DNA of 64,000 nucleotides. Source: Cladochytrium replicatum (lineage: Eukaryota; Chytridiomycota; Chytridiomycetes; Cladochytriales; Cladochytriaceae). A program made the translations under genes and the position numbers. The first letter of the stretch is position 1, and each line of letters starts with the position of its first letter. This document shows positions 32,347-44,721 of the stretch, in pieces. The notes under the pieces were generated by a model. It saw only the letters and a list, made by a program, of their open reading frames with translations, was not told the DNA's origin and made no database searches. The stretch lies in assembly GCA_025526935.1 (NCBI GenBank), contig JAHLKD010000096.1:124001-188000 (forward strand), read 5' to 3'.

Positions 32347-34882
32347 TTGGACCCTCAAATTCCAGCCTCACGCCTCCACACGTTGAAGGGAGTCGGTCAC
32401 ACTCGAAGTACACAGTGCCATGTCATGTACTTGAGGAACCCAATGAAAGCTGTGGAACTGGATATGAACCTGGGGCATGCCCTGGTGAGACGCGCAAACT
32501 ACTCGGAAACAACCCGACAGTGCTCAAGGGACTCGGACTGCAACAACAAATTTCCGTTCTGCTCAAACAATACTCAGACATGCGTGGACCTGAGGGACCC
32601 TGGCTGGGTAGGTTGCTACCGCGACGTCGATTGCTACGGCACAGACACAAAGTCTCGCTTCTGCAACACTCCAAATGTGCCGCATAGTGGCGGATATCCT
32701 TACAGCTGCTCTTCGCTCCTCGAGAAGAACAGCAAGTGCTGGAGAAACGAGATGTGCATCACGGGACAGTGTTCAGATGAAGGAGTTTGTTCGGAGAACG
32801 TACCGCCAACGCTGACGATTGCTTTGATTGCTTCGGTGATGGCTGTCTTATGTGTTGCATTTATGGGGGCGTTCCTGTTCGTGCATTATCGCCAGCGGAA
32901 GTACGTTTGTCATTACTCGCGTTCATTTTTCGATAGTTTTAACGCATCGTTTTGTAATCACCAGATTCCACGTTGACGATCCCTTTGAACTCCCTCCACC
33001 GTACGGAGCATCCCGCGCAAACTCTTCAGCAAGTCGGCGCGGCTCACGTGCTGGCTCTCGTGCGGCAAATCGCTCTGGTCCGCCCTCGTACATCTCGCGT
33101 CGCTCTCCTAGAAACTCGCAAGTCATATCTGTTGCAGATCTATCTGCAGCTGGCATTGAGTTGTCGAGCGGAGATTCTCGCAACGCACCCCACGACTCTC
33201 GCACAGTTTCCGACATCTCTTCCGAATCCGGCTCCGTCGTTATCCGCCAGGACCTTCAAACAGGGGCACTTACTGCTCGTCGTCGGACTGGATCGGGGAG
33301 CAGCCACGACATGTGGCATATACCACGCCCAAACATCAACATCCCCACAGCTGCCGAAGCCGCCGCCGCTGCGGCTGCGTCTGCGGGCGGAAATCACACC
33401 AACAGACCGAGCGGTGGCAGCAACATTGAAATGCGAGCCCTCCGTCGTTCAAACCGGACCCCATCACCACGTTCTCGCACATCCACTTCCTCTCTCTCCT
33501 CTTCCAACTCTTCACCGGGCCGAGGCACTTCCAACGGCTTTGGAACATCCTCACAACCTCCAGCAACATCGACCTCTTGGTTTTCGAGCTTTTCGTCTAT
33601 ACTACCGCGGCCACGTGGTCAGTCTGCATCCGCTGCCGCACAGGCGGCGGCTCAAGCTGCTGCTGCTGTGACGGCTGCAGATGTCGCTGCGGAAATGGCG
33701 GAAGCGTCAGCGGCAACGAGGCGGAGGAACTCGGTGCCGCAGTACCTGGAAGATGAACACGACGGACGAGCGGCGATGCGCGATCGATCGGGTTCATCGC
33801 TAACTGGCCTGCCGCCAAAACTTGGCCCGCATATGCGAGGGTTGCACACGAGTGGGGGAGGTCCGCAGCGGAGAAGGTCGGACACGATGAAATCGCCAAC
33901 GACCGATTCGGACTCGGCGGGAGAAACTTCGAGTCGAACAAAGACGGGAACGTCGAGCAGCAGTGGGAGAGGGTCGAAGCAGTCCGTCAAGTTTACAGAC
34001 CAAGATTCCGTTATTGAGGGCTCAACCAGTCGCTTAGAGACGTTAGAGCCTCGTGAAGAAACAGCCTCGAAGTCCGTCGGAGAGTTTGCGGAAAAAATAA
34101 TTGACGTTGTCATCACCGAGGCACCCAACACCACAAGGTCGGAGCAGTTGGCGACGCCTCATATTCTTCCATTGATGGATGAGACCAAACGAGCGGAACT
34201 GCTTCGCATGGGATCCATCTCGTCGCTTTCGTCTTACGAGTCTGCTGCCGACTCGTTCCACTCGGCACAAGGTCCATCAGGCGGGGACTTGTTTGGGACA
34301 GCAAGCTTTGACAATGAGCGGGTGGACGATTTGGGGGCCGGCGAGGTCGAGGACCTCAAAACCGCAATGGCTGCGTCACTGTCCACGTTCAAAGCCAAGG
34401 GTCGTGCGACCACGCCCCCACCGCGGGACATACCAAAAACACCGACGCACCCACATCCCGAGGGGCCGTCATCCTCGTCGTCAGCGATGCGACGGCGGTC
34501 CTCACACGAAATCGATTCAGACGACGACGTAGTGTCGGACGAGGATCTCGAGGCAGCCGCGTTCGAGATGGAGCGAGCGGGTCGAGAGAGGCTTGGGGAC
34601 GCGATGAGACGGACGCAGGGAGCGGTGGGAATGGAGGGCGGTGGAAGTGGGAGCGGGAGCACACCGGCGGGTGGATCGACGGCGGCAGCAGCGGACGCGG
34701 CAGTGGTAGCAGCACTTGCTAGGGGGAGAGGTCGTGGCGGGCTCGTGCCACCACCTCCGGGGGCGAGCGGAAACATTCGCGGATCAAGCGCAGGAGTGTT
34801 AGGGGTTGCAAGGGGACGGCAGCGGTCGTCGGAAGGGAAGCAGCCGCCTGCGCCAGGGATGATCAATCGACGGCAAGGATAG
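32347..34882 (+). CDS. Cys-rich single-pass membrane protein with long disordered tail
   Basis: Exon 1 runs to 32900 and joins 32965 (intron 32901-32964, GTACGT..CCAG) to give RQRKFHVDDPFELPPPYG. The outer part has about 16 cysteines in patterns such as CSRDSDCNNKFPFC, GCYRDVDCYG and CWRNEMCITGQC. One membrane helix follows, TIALIASVMAVLCVAFMGAF, then basic RQRK. The roughly 640-residue tail is Ser/Arg/Ala/Gly-rich, with polyalanine near 33350 and 33640 and many SR and SP pairs. The start is uncertain: 32347 is TTG, no signal peptide is visible, and another frame at 32415 also looks Cys-rich, so a 5' exon is probably missed. I do not recognise the family; a cell-surface sensor is only a guess. 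Confidence 0.7.
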
Positions 34883-35124
34883 GAGAGGAAGGATGGATAG
34901 CCAAAGGTCTGTATAGTGGGTTTAAAATACATTTTCATTGCTATGTGACATTCACTCAGGGCGAACAGTTAATTAATTGGTTAATTCAACAATAACCATT
35001 GAATCCCTCCGTCCGGCGGTCGCTCTCGGCACCCACCGAGAGAGCAACCGCGTGTCACGAATTAATTATTAATAACTCAATAATTCAACGTGAACACCCG
35101 CACCCATCACGTGCCACCAGTCAT

Positions 35125-38100
35125 ATGGAACAGTTGTTGGTGAAGCACCGCAAAAGGAAGACAGCGACAGCGACGAGGCGTGGAAGTGGAACCGAAGGTC
35201 GTCAGACATCTGCTGACCCCCATCGTACTGACTCTCGTCCTACACCTGCTGACCCCCATCGTACTGACTCTCGTCCAATCTCGCTACCCCTCGCTGCCAC
35301 CGCAAATGATGCTGACCAGGTACCTACATTTACCAATACCACGTCTCTCATCACTAACTCGAACTGCTCAGGAATGGCTGCAGGATCTCGAGTTGGACCT
35401 GTCGGAATTAAGAGAGCCTCACCTCAAAACTATCCCAATATACCCTACTTTTTCGGATGCTACTGCGTCGCCACCACCCAGCACTCAAGCCGATTCTTCG
35501 CCTCAGACTTACCGCTCCCTCACTTCCAGTCTACGTGAAGCTGTCGCTGCAGAGCCGAGCGCTCCCCAGATTTCAGATGTGCCGGGCCTAGAGGACATGG
35601 AGGCGGATTCAGAGGAGGCCATGGCCGCCCTTCGCGTCTGGTACGAGCCTCTCCAACCCGACCGTCTCGCCGCAATGTTCCCCAACTACGAAGCGCTCGA
35701 TTATGCTGACACCGTCAAAGAGTTTCGGTCCTCCTCTGCCCCGCCCACGACCGATCCGTTGTACGTCCATCTGAGCAACTACGAGTCGGCCATTGTCGCG
35801 ACCCGCAAGGTTAAGGTGCAGCTCGAGCATCTTCAGGCGGCGGTGCACAGTGCAGTCGCAAACGTCTGGACGATGGAGAAGGAGTCGTTTACTGCAGAGG
35901 CTCTGTGTGGAGATCTTACCAAGTTGAAGCATACCTACGTGTCAGAGAAGGCGATAATGAACTCCGACGCCGTCGCGCGTGTGAAAGAGTCGCTAAAGAT
36001 CCAGGCGAGTCGCCACCACGAGGATTATGGCAACGCGGTGTACGTGGAAAAGGTTTCGAGGTTGAGAGTGCAGAATGTGCTCGATGAAATGTTTAGAGGA
36101 TTGGGAGATGGGTTCCCGATCGATGGAAACCGCGTTCGCAGCAGCTTGTCGATCCTGTTTCATTTCGAGCGAAAGCAGTCTGGCCATATGATCTCAGCTT
36201 CGAGTCCGGCGTCCAGTAATGCTACAAGATACCCCGAGACGTTGGCAGCAATTTCCACGGACGGCGAAGAACCCGAACACGTACCCGAGCCCGCGATACT
36301 CCGTGACGTTCGATCGTGGATCACTTTCCTCGTCAGCTTTGTTCTCGAGCGAGGATCACTCTCTGACCAGCGATTCATTTTGCTCCAAGTTCTACGTACA
36401 CCTGGGATTGGAACCTGGGGCGGGTCTTTCGTCCAGTGCAGCGTGCAAAGAGATTGGAGCTCTGTCGATGTTCAGCATTACTTGGCCACCGTGTCGGCAG
36501 TTCTCGCCCCGATCGAGGAAACCGAGGAAGTTGTTGTTGCTGCAGAGAAGGAGAAAATGATCATTAAACAGCACTTGAAGCGATTCGAAAAGTCGAGTGA
36601 TTGGGTGGTCGTCGATGAAGAGGATCTTGACTTGGAGCCCATCCCGCCACCATCGACACTTTTACGAGAGGACGATTACCTCGTTTTGTTGGATCAAGTG
36701 CAAGTGTCAGCCGTCTTTGAGAGTGTCGCAACATTTTACACTGGAAGATGCACACAAATTTTGACAAACTTTGATTTTAAACCGCCGCTTCAGCTGTTCA
36801 GTATATGCGGGCAGTTCTTGTCGACTCTTAAGCGTGCGTTGCGGATATTTCATCCCCACACATTCCCAACTCTTCACCAAAGACTCGGGCACCTGGTTTC
36901 ATCCGCCGCAAAGACAATCCAGTCAACTGTGTCGAATGCTTTTGAACACTACGAGCTCGACGAAGGCAATCGAGTGAAAATTTTTGATCACCCTCTGATA
37001 GTCGAAGGATCGGTGGTGACTACGATTCAGTCGGAATTGGATTCGTTCATATCTCAGGCAACTTGCATGCTGATTCCGTTTCCAAAGCTTTGGCAATATT
37101 TGCATCTCATTCCAGCTGCGCATATCAATGAAGGAAGCAAGTGGAAGATTATGGAGGCATACGCCGGGCCAAAGAGCGAGAACGATTCGTTGTCGTTTGC
37201 AAAGGCTGATCGCTCGATTGGGCGAGGTCGCCTAATCACTCTTTTGAAGCGTAACCCGCATGAAGCTCAGAATTACTTGCAATTTGTGGTGACGCTGGGA
37301 CTTTCATTGCATACACCACCGAAATCACTTTGGGTCCCCGACCTTACGATTAAAATCGCTCGACTTGTCTTCGAAGCATGCTACCTGCATGCAGAAATTC
37401 GCACACTAAAGTTTGGGTTAAAGCTGCTCCACCAGCTTACGTGTCGGTACCCAGCACTTTTGTCCTCCGTGTTTGAGTGGGTTCGTAGCACCTGGAACAC
37501 GGTGGGCGACTTTGCCCTGGAAATATTCAAAGCGCAGCCACTTGGAAAATGGAGAATGTCTTCTGTGGATTTGGATTCGCTCCTCAGCATGTTGAAGGAC
37601 CCGCTGGGAAGCAACAAGTTCAAGTTTGCACAGTACGTTCTGTACAATCTCAATTGGGACGATTCCGAGCGTAGAGGGGAAACCTTCTTGCCGAAACTTT
37701 ATCATCGCAAACTGGCAATCAGCCTGGCGAATATTTATCTTGATCGAAAGAGTGTTCAGGCTGCGTCTCTGGCTTCCGCTGCGAGTGCATTCATTCCGTC
37801 GTACATTTCAGAATTGACTTCGGGCGGCTATTATCGACTTATGCAGATGGAGCGGCCATCTGACTTTTTCTCGTGGACTTGGTTCGTGGGAAACACTTTG
37901 TATTATTTATGTTTTGTTGACTAAGTCGATTATAGGAATATGATAATGCGCTTGAGGCTTTATCAAGCCCCAGTGGGTATCAATACTTACGCCCTTGATG
38001 TGTACGACAATGGTGGAAAGCCATTCGAACCCTTGATCAGCCCGTCGCTTACAACCATGCGTGGTGCAATGATGTCAGACGCGCTGGCTGCCTACCTGAT

Positions 38101-41100
38101 GCTCATGGTCTCCGAAATTGGGCATCACTACCACGTCTTCTACGAAACTGGGTGGGAGCTTCTAAAAGTGCTGGTTGCGCAAGACGCCGCTGGAGTCGTG
38201 ATCAAAGTCGTGATGGAGCTGTTCCCAACGTTCATCGTGAACCACGGCGAGGCGGTTCTGATCGATCCAAGTTTCCGGAATTTTTTCATCACGTTTTTCA
38301 AGCACGGGGATATTCCGTCGAGCCCTACACAGCGGGAGAGTTTGGATGTGCAAGCTGTGGGGATCGGAAAGCTTGCCAAGGTGCAGTGGCTCGGTAGGGA
38401 TCTGAGCGCACTCGTGGATATGCACCTTTCGAAGGAGATTGTTAAAGATTCAGACTCGATCCGTGGTGCAATCGGTCTCAGAATTTGGCTCCGCATCGTG
38501 TCGTCTTCAGAAACCTGGGTGTACAATCGCAGAGTCTTGAAGATCGTGGATACATTGTGCGAAGCATCGTTTATCTGCGGCTTTCGGGACACGATCAGAA
38601 CGTTCTTGAGCGCAGAATATGATCGCATGATTCAGCAATATGCGCAAAAGGTGGAGCAGTCATCGCGCATTCGCATTATCGCGCCGATTGAAAACATCTA
38701 TAGCCTCAGAACGAGTGTCGAGAATTATTACTACGGCTACCCTTCGTTGATTTCATTCGCTGCTCCTCCTGAATCAACTCTGAGCCTGCTCTCTCGAACC
38801 CACGGACACCTTGATCTTGCATGGTACATTTACGAATCGCTGACGGTGGAAGTCCAAATCGAAAAAGAGTTTCGCACAAACGCTGCAACGATCCTTGGTG
38901 ACCGCGCATCGTCGGCTTCAGTCACCGAGGTCAGCGGATTGGATGGTCCGCCGAAACCAATCTCTTCATTCACGATTTTCAAACTCGCGCAGCTTGCACT
39001 CAGCATCCCACCAGATCACCCGTTAGCGCTTATGGTTTGGCAGGTAAATGCAGTCAATGAGCTCACCACATAGTTTTTATCTCTAATTTTTTAAGACGTT
39101 TTTCTCATTATATTTTGAGCGCGCTCCTGTCGCTAGTGGCCATGGGAGCTATTTCCTCGGACAGAAATTAATGGATGGACAACCAAGGCTGGCGGACAGG
39201 CTGATTGAGCGATTGTCTGATGCGGGTCGAAAATGTTTTGATGTGCGATGTAGCAATTCTTATGGCGAGGTTGACCTTGGCGGTCTCTATTCTGCGATGC
39301 GTTCCTGGCTGACAAATCGAAAGTTGATCTCGCCGTTGATTATCGTTGATACACAGGCCTCTGAGTTGTACCCAGCATATTTGCGCGACGTGATGGACGG
39401 ATCAGTACTATTCTCAGTTTATGCTTCCTGGGGTCTCGCTGAGGTGGCTTCTTCATCAAGACGAGGCTCTGTGACCAGAACAGAAGATGCTCCTCCATCA
39501 GAAGCGATAACACCACATCTAGATGTAAATGCAATGGTTGGTGCCCCATTGCCTCCACCGGCCTTTGTTCTCAGCCAGCCGCTTTTGCCCAATGTTTTCA
39601 GCATGACTGCAGATAGTGTTCACAAACAAGTTCTGGATGATTTCAGCCTCCTCAAAAAGCGAGCTGTTGCCTTTGCAGCATTTGTTGCACAGCATGACGC
39701 ACTCGATGTGGAGTACATGGATCTGCTCTCCAAACTTTACACCAATGAGATGGTTCGAGCTAGAGCTGAAAAACAGTGCATCTCTGGGAAGTGTCAGGAA
39801 GCTGCACTGTTTGAGTACGCAGTAGGAAAAGTGAAGTCAGTGCCAGATGTTAAAAAATTGCTTCGTGAGAATCGGCAGCAGAGTGAGATTCTTCTTCGAA
39901 CAGACAATATGGATCCAAGAGCTTGCATCGCAGCAGTCAGGATCTTGCTCAGTATTGAATGGACCCAGGTTCAGTTGAGCACTGGCTCAAACAAGATTGT
40001 AGACATAGCAACAGACATTTTCTTTGAGATCATGCAAGGTTTGAATAGTGAGGGCGTTGCTTTCCCTCCAATTAAGCAGATTGCCAAAGATATTGGTGAA
40101 GCATTTGGAAGCAAGTTCGTCTCTGGATCAGATGCCAACACCATAAAGCTTTTCAAACAGCTAAATCAAGTTGCACTCCCTGACTTCTATGTCCATGTGT
40201 TTACGCCAGCTGCAAGTCCTGAGCATTTTGCTGAAATGCTCCAGCAGGTAAATATCAATAGAAACATGTCACTAAATGAGTTAAGAAGCTGAACTCGTTG
40301 GCATAGATAATTGAATCCAGGCATCAACTTGGTGACAATGTTGCTGCTCAATATCTGATGCGTTTTGATATCAAAGTGTGGAGCAATAGTGATGCAGCAA
40401 GTCTTGAGATTAAAATCAAGTTTTGTGATCTGATCTTGGACTCACTCTTGAACTCTGATATTTCTGGTGATGTTTGTTCATGTCTGCACACACTCTTCAG
40501 AAACTGTGTCAAATACAACCCAAGCATTGCCATTCCAGTTCTAACTCACTTGCTTGGTCACAGTTCAAAGTCATTGAATGATACAACTGCAGCCATTATC
40601 GCTGAGTTTTCACTTGCAATCAATAATGATCAGCCAATGGATGTGCACCTGCTAACATCTCCACTGCTTCAAGATCTCTTAATCTCTCGAGACCAGTCAA
40701 TGAGCATCATCAGCAAACTCTCAGATCAGATTTTGACAGCCCAGAAAGATAGACAAGTCGTATCTAGGCTCTGTGCATATGCATTCCTTGACCTTTTAAC
40801 TTCAAATATCATATCAAAAGGACTATATGCAAACTTATCAGAAGTCCACTTTAGTGAGGTATGGAACCATGTTTCAGCATTTATATTGCTATGGTTTGGG
40901 CTGGATGAAAACAAGCCACATCAGCAAGTATCTGCTAAATCAGTCTTAATGGCCGAGAAAGACATGGTTGATCATGCAGCAACAAGATTTTCTCAAATTA
41001 TTTGCAAACTATGCATAAACTTTGCCACCTCTCAATCATCAGTTCTGGTTTGGCAGCTCTATAAGATTTTGTTAAACACAAATGTGCATGACGATTTTGT

Positions 41101-42709
41101 TTTCGCTGTGGAGAATACTACAAAAACCACTGCTGCATGGAAAGGATTCATATTTGATTCATCAATAGCTCAAGACATCTTGCACCTTAACAGAGGGGAA
41201 CATCTCAGTTTGTCTGATTTGTATTTCATCTGCAACTTGCTAACATATGCCGAGTGGAGGTATATTAAGGCAGGACAGCCAGACCAGCAATGCTTGGAAG
41301 TAGTTTTTATTGCAGCTATCAAGGCACATAAAATATTTCCCAATGTGACAGAGAGATTGCAATTCTTTGCTGCATCTGAACAATGTCTGCTATCTGTGTT
41401 GAACCCAGATAAAGTATCATTGGACTCATTAGAAAAGATAATTTCATTATTGCCATGTTTGTGGGAACCGGCAGTTTCAAATTTGACAATCAAACCTGAG
41501 CAAGAAAGTGTGCCTCCTGAGTCCTACCTGTTCTGCATGAAGCATTTAATGAATTTTTCTAATGCGCAGGATACTGCACTAAGTGAAGCAAAGTCAAGGA
41601 CAGTGTATGATTACATTCAGAGAGTATTATCGTCACAAGTCGAGAATAATGGACAAGCAGGGACATATATTGAAACAGAACTTGGTCACGTTATTGAAGA
41701 ATTCATGATAATGCTTGACACAAAGCATGTGAATGTCGGTGGTGTGAATGTCAGTGATCTACTCCGATTACAGATGGAACAGCTTTTCTCTCTCCTCAAC
41801 AAATGCGCAAAAGGTGGCCTTATATCTTTCCAAGTGTCTGACGGATTGAGAAAGGGTTTAAAAAAGTCTTTGCAACCCCTTCCATTGATTGGAGTTATCT
41901 GCAGTGTTATCTCAGCAGTTGAGCAAATGGCAGTGATGCTTGAAGTGTGCATTTCCAGATACTTTGAGCTGAATCGAGACCCATCAGAGTGGGTTACAAT
42001 AATCAACAACTTGGAAGTACCAGAGCTAAACGCTGAGGCTTTCATTCGACATTGTTTGCGACATGGGCTTGTGTTCACACTCTATGCACATGCACAACAA
42101 AGACTACGAGAGATTGGACCGAATTATGACCTACGAATTATGATAGGAGAGCAAGTGGCATCATGGATTGGGACAATTATTGTTGATACCATTGATGAGG
42201 GGGACGAAGCAAAACTACTCATTATAATGAATTTGTTCTCTGATCTTCTTTCAGAAGAGCTCTCTAGTTTGCCACTATTGGAGCATCATTCCCGTTTGCG
42301 GTCTCATTTGCCAAGTCTAGGCGAACGATTCTTGCGCTGGGGAGAAGACAGGTCACAGCACGGGCTGTGGGCAGCAATAGGGTTTGGACCAAAGTCAACT
42401 CTATCAGTTGATTTTCGCTTCTCAGCTCGATGCATTGGAACTTTTATTGGAACTCGCCTACTTGATATCAGTGGGTCAGGGGAAACATCAGCAGAAATGA
42501 AAATCGAGGCCAACACGCAAAGATCAAGACTACTTAACACTCTATCATCGCTTCAGCAGCAGAGAGAGTACGAGCCACTATGGCACAAAATGCCTGATTT
42601 AGTTCAGATTTTAGAGGATCCTGCCAAGCCTCTTGCATCTCTGTCTGAGCTTATCGATACCCTGTTGCGCGTGGTATTCCCTGATTGGCATCTTCACAAC
42701 TTGCTGTAA
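35125..42709 (+). CDS. Very large (2455-residue) helical protein, possibly EPG5-like autophagy tether
   Basis: Five exons (35125-35319, 35372-37881, 37936-39043, 39096-40247, 40307-42709) have matching phases. The start MEQLLVKHRKRKTATATRRG is basic and disordered and holds a duplicated PADPHRTDSR unit. Then come WLQDLELDLSELREP, a helical region with YESAIVATRKVKVQLEHL, LEHLQAAV..CGDLTKLKHTY, FILLQVLRTPGIGTWGGSFV, and weakly hydrophobic helices to the end. There is no membrane segment and no enzyme motif. Length, the basic start, the LRTPGIG.W block and the overall helical build recall EPG5 (about 2580 residues in animals), which helps autophagosomes fuse with late endosomes. This is from memory of the family, not a search. 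Base composition changes sharply near 39.5 kb. Confidence 0.6.
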
Positions 42710-43575
42710 TATGTGTTTAAGTTGCGGGGCTGTTTTGGTTATACATTTCAAGTTTTAGTGTGATCTACTTCATCTTTCTTCTTATGAATATAGAGAAATG
42801 AAATTAAAAGTAGGCTGCCAAGCTGCTTTGTATAGGTCCCACATTTGAAACTGTGCAAGTAATTTGCTTCCCAAATGCTATGCTGCTTTTGAAATTCTAT
42901 ATAATGTTTAAAGATCAGTGAGGGACCTGCAGGGGAAGGGCAATCAAGATATGTATTGATGTTTAGGATCACCAGGTTTTTAGGTCTTTCGGGTCGGGTC
43001 TGGGTCCATTGACCAAATTGACCCGACCCAATTGCTGTGTTTTCAGGAAAATTTTTCGGGCTGGATCTGGGTCAGGTATCAGGTCCAGTGGCAAAACCCT
43101 TCTTGGGTCAAGATTCGGACCCTAGTAAAATCCGATGTGATAAGGAAGCTAAAACGAAGCTATTGTTCTTTCTGTCCACGTGGACACTTTCCAAGAAGAC
43201 GCAATATAAGTTTTGTGTTTATCAAACAATTTGTATCACAACTGACATTGAGGCATGTATTTTCTGTCCACCAGGACACTTTCTCAACTCATTGACGGTA
43301 CTTCAGTGATCTCCATTAAGTACAACTAACCTCTCCATCAATGTTACTAGCAATACCATTCTGTCCACCCAGACACTTTCCAAGAAGTCACTATGGAAGT
43401 TCTGTAACAAACAATTTCTACATGACAGACCTCGAGAGCTGTGCTTTCTGTGCACCTGGACACTTAGAGTCTGTAACGTTCCAGCCACACCACAACAAAA
43501 ATGGAAGCTGCCTTTATTAAACTAAGCGTAAGGCAGCATCCGACGCAAGCCAAAGACTAGTGGACAGTCATCCGC
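42710..43575. other. Intergenic with four copies of a TCTGTCCAC..GGACACTT repeat
   Basis: Copies of TCTG(T)CCAC..(G/A)GACACTT lie at about 43171, 43262, 43360 and 43446, spaced 86-98 bases. The first contains the perfect palindrome GTCCACGTGGAC. No gene is supported. The segment lies between the large gene and the hAT remnant and may be subterminal repeat DNA of that element. Confidence 0.55.
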
Positions 43576-44653
43576 TTGACACACGGAAGCGAAGTCTGCC
43601 AACCCCAAATTTCAGCAGCGTCCAGCAAGGGGAACAGCATGCAGGACAAACGCAGATGTATATCAGGACACAGTGGCAACAACAGTGCTCGAGAGCCTGG
43701 CTCCACATCTTCTTCCAATGACTCCAGCAAGTTGGGCCCGGCTTCTGAGTGTGCACCAGAGCATCCTGCGGACCTTAGTTTTGCTGACTCTTCAGTGCGA
43801 CAGGCGCCAGCAGCTGGATCAGTTCAGCTATCAATGCTTTCATCAGACGCAGATGTTGATAGCATGTCAGACTATAGAGGTAGTCGAGGCGGCATAGCGA
43901 AGGATTACTATAAGGTTGATAAGACCAGATCAACAAAAAACCCTCCAGCATCTGAAAAACCACCATGGAAGTATTGCAGGTCGCTTGGACTGTTGGACAC
44001 CGTCCCCAAGGGACAACAGACATTGAATTTCGGCTCACTGGAGAAGGAGCAAGACTTTGTGTTCAATCCAGATGTAGTGTGGCATTCGATTTTGAAGATT
44101 GCTGCAGACAATCAGGCTTTTACTGTTGTGGAGAATGAGTTCTTTGTCAGCATGCCTAAGACTTTTCAGCCAAACTATACACCAAAGACGGCAAAAGCAG
44201 TGAAGCAAGAGGAGATGGATCTTTATGATAGGCAGAAGGAGCTCGTTAAAGGTCTGATTGTTGGTTCGCCTTCAAAACTATCAATAACAGCTGACTGTTG
44301 GACATCGAAGAACCAGATTTCTTTTCTTGGAATAACTGCCCACTTCATCACAAAATAATGGGAGCCGCAGGACTCGCTGATGCAGATGATTCCGATGGTT
44401 GGAAAGCATGAAGGCGTCGCCATGGCTAATCAGCTTGTCAAGTGTCTGGATGAATTTGGCATGCTATTGGGTGAATGCTTATTATGCATTACAACCGACA
44501 ACTGTTCAAACAACTTAACCATGATTGCTAAGCTGGAGACGCTATTGGAAGATAGGGATATTGCGTGGTCTGCAGACACTCAACACATGTGGTGTATGGC
44601 ACACATTATCAAACTTGATGAAGATAGCAACATCATCCGATTCAGGGCATGAT
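43576..44653 (+). pseudogene. hAT-family transposase fragment
   Basis: A plus frame gives a disordered Ser-rich start, then KLSITADCWTSKNQISFLG, the hAT RNase-H-fold motif 'D.WTS.n...flg.tahfi', and stops at 44358. In the adjacent frame it continues with CITTDNCSNNLTMIAKLE and WCMAHIIKL, the next conserved hAT blocks (TDn..NN and the C..H site). The rest, including the C-terminal dimerisation region, is absent. The end (44611-44653) has been replaced by a 43-bp piece that matches Copia RT DNA. At least one frame break and the truncation make it dead. Confidence 0.75.
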
Positions 44654-44721
44654 GCAGAACAAAGGTCTAGTCGCAAAGTATCAGACACGTCAGAGCTAGG
44701 ACTGGTTATAAGGGTGAAGAT

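Noticed and set aside
33140-34938. Long minus-strand and second plus-strand open frames opposite the Cys-rich protein tail
   Set aside because: They are shadows of a GC-rich, Ser/Arg/Ala-rich coding region; composition alone keeps the other frames open.
43160-43470. CRISPR-like array from the spaced repeats
   Set aside because: Eukaryotic nuclear context, uneven spacing, imperfect repeats, and a neighbouring transposon explains them better.
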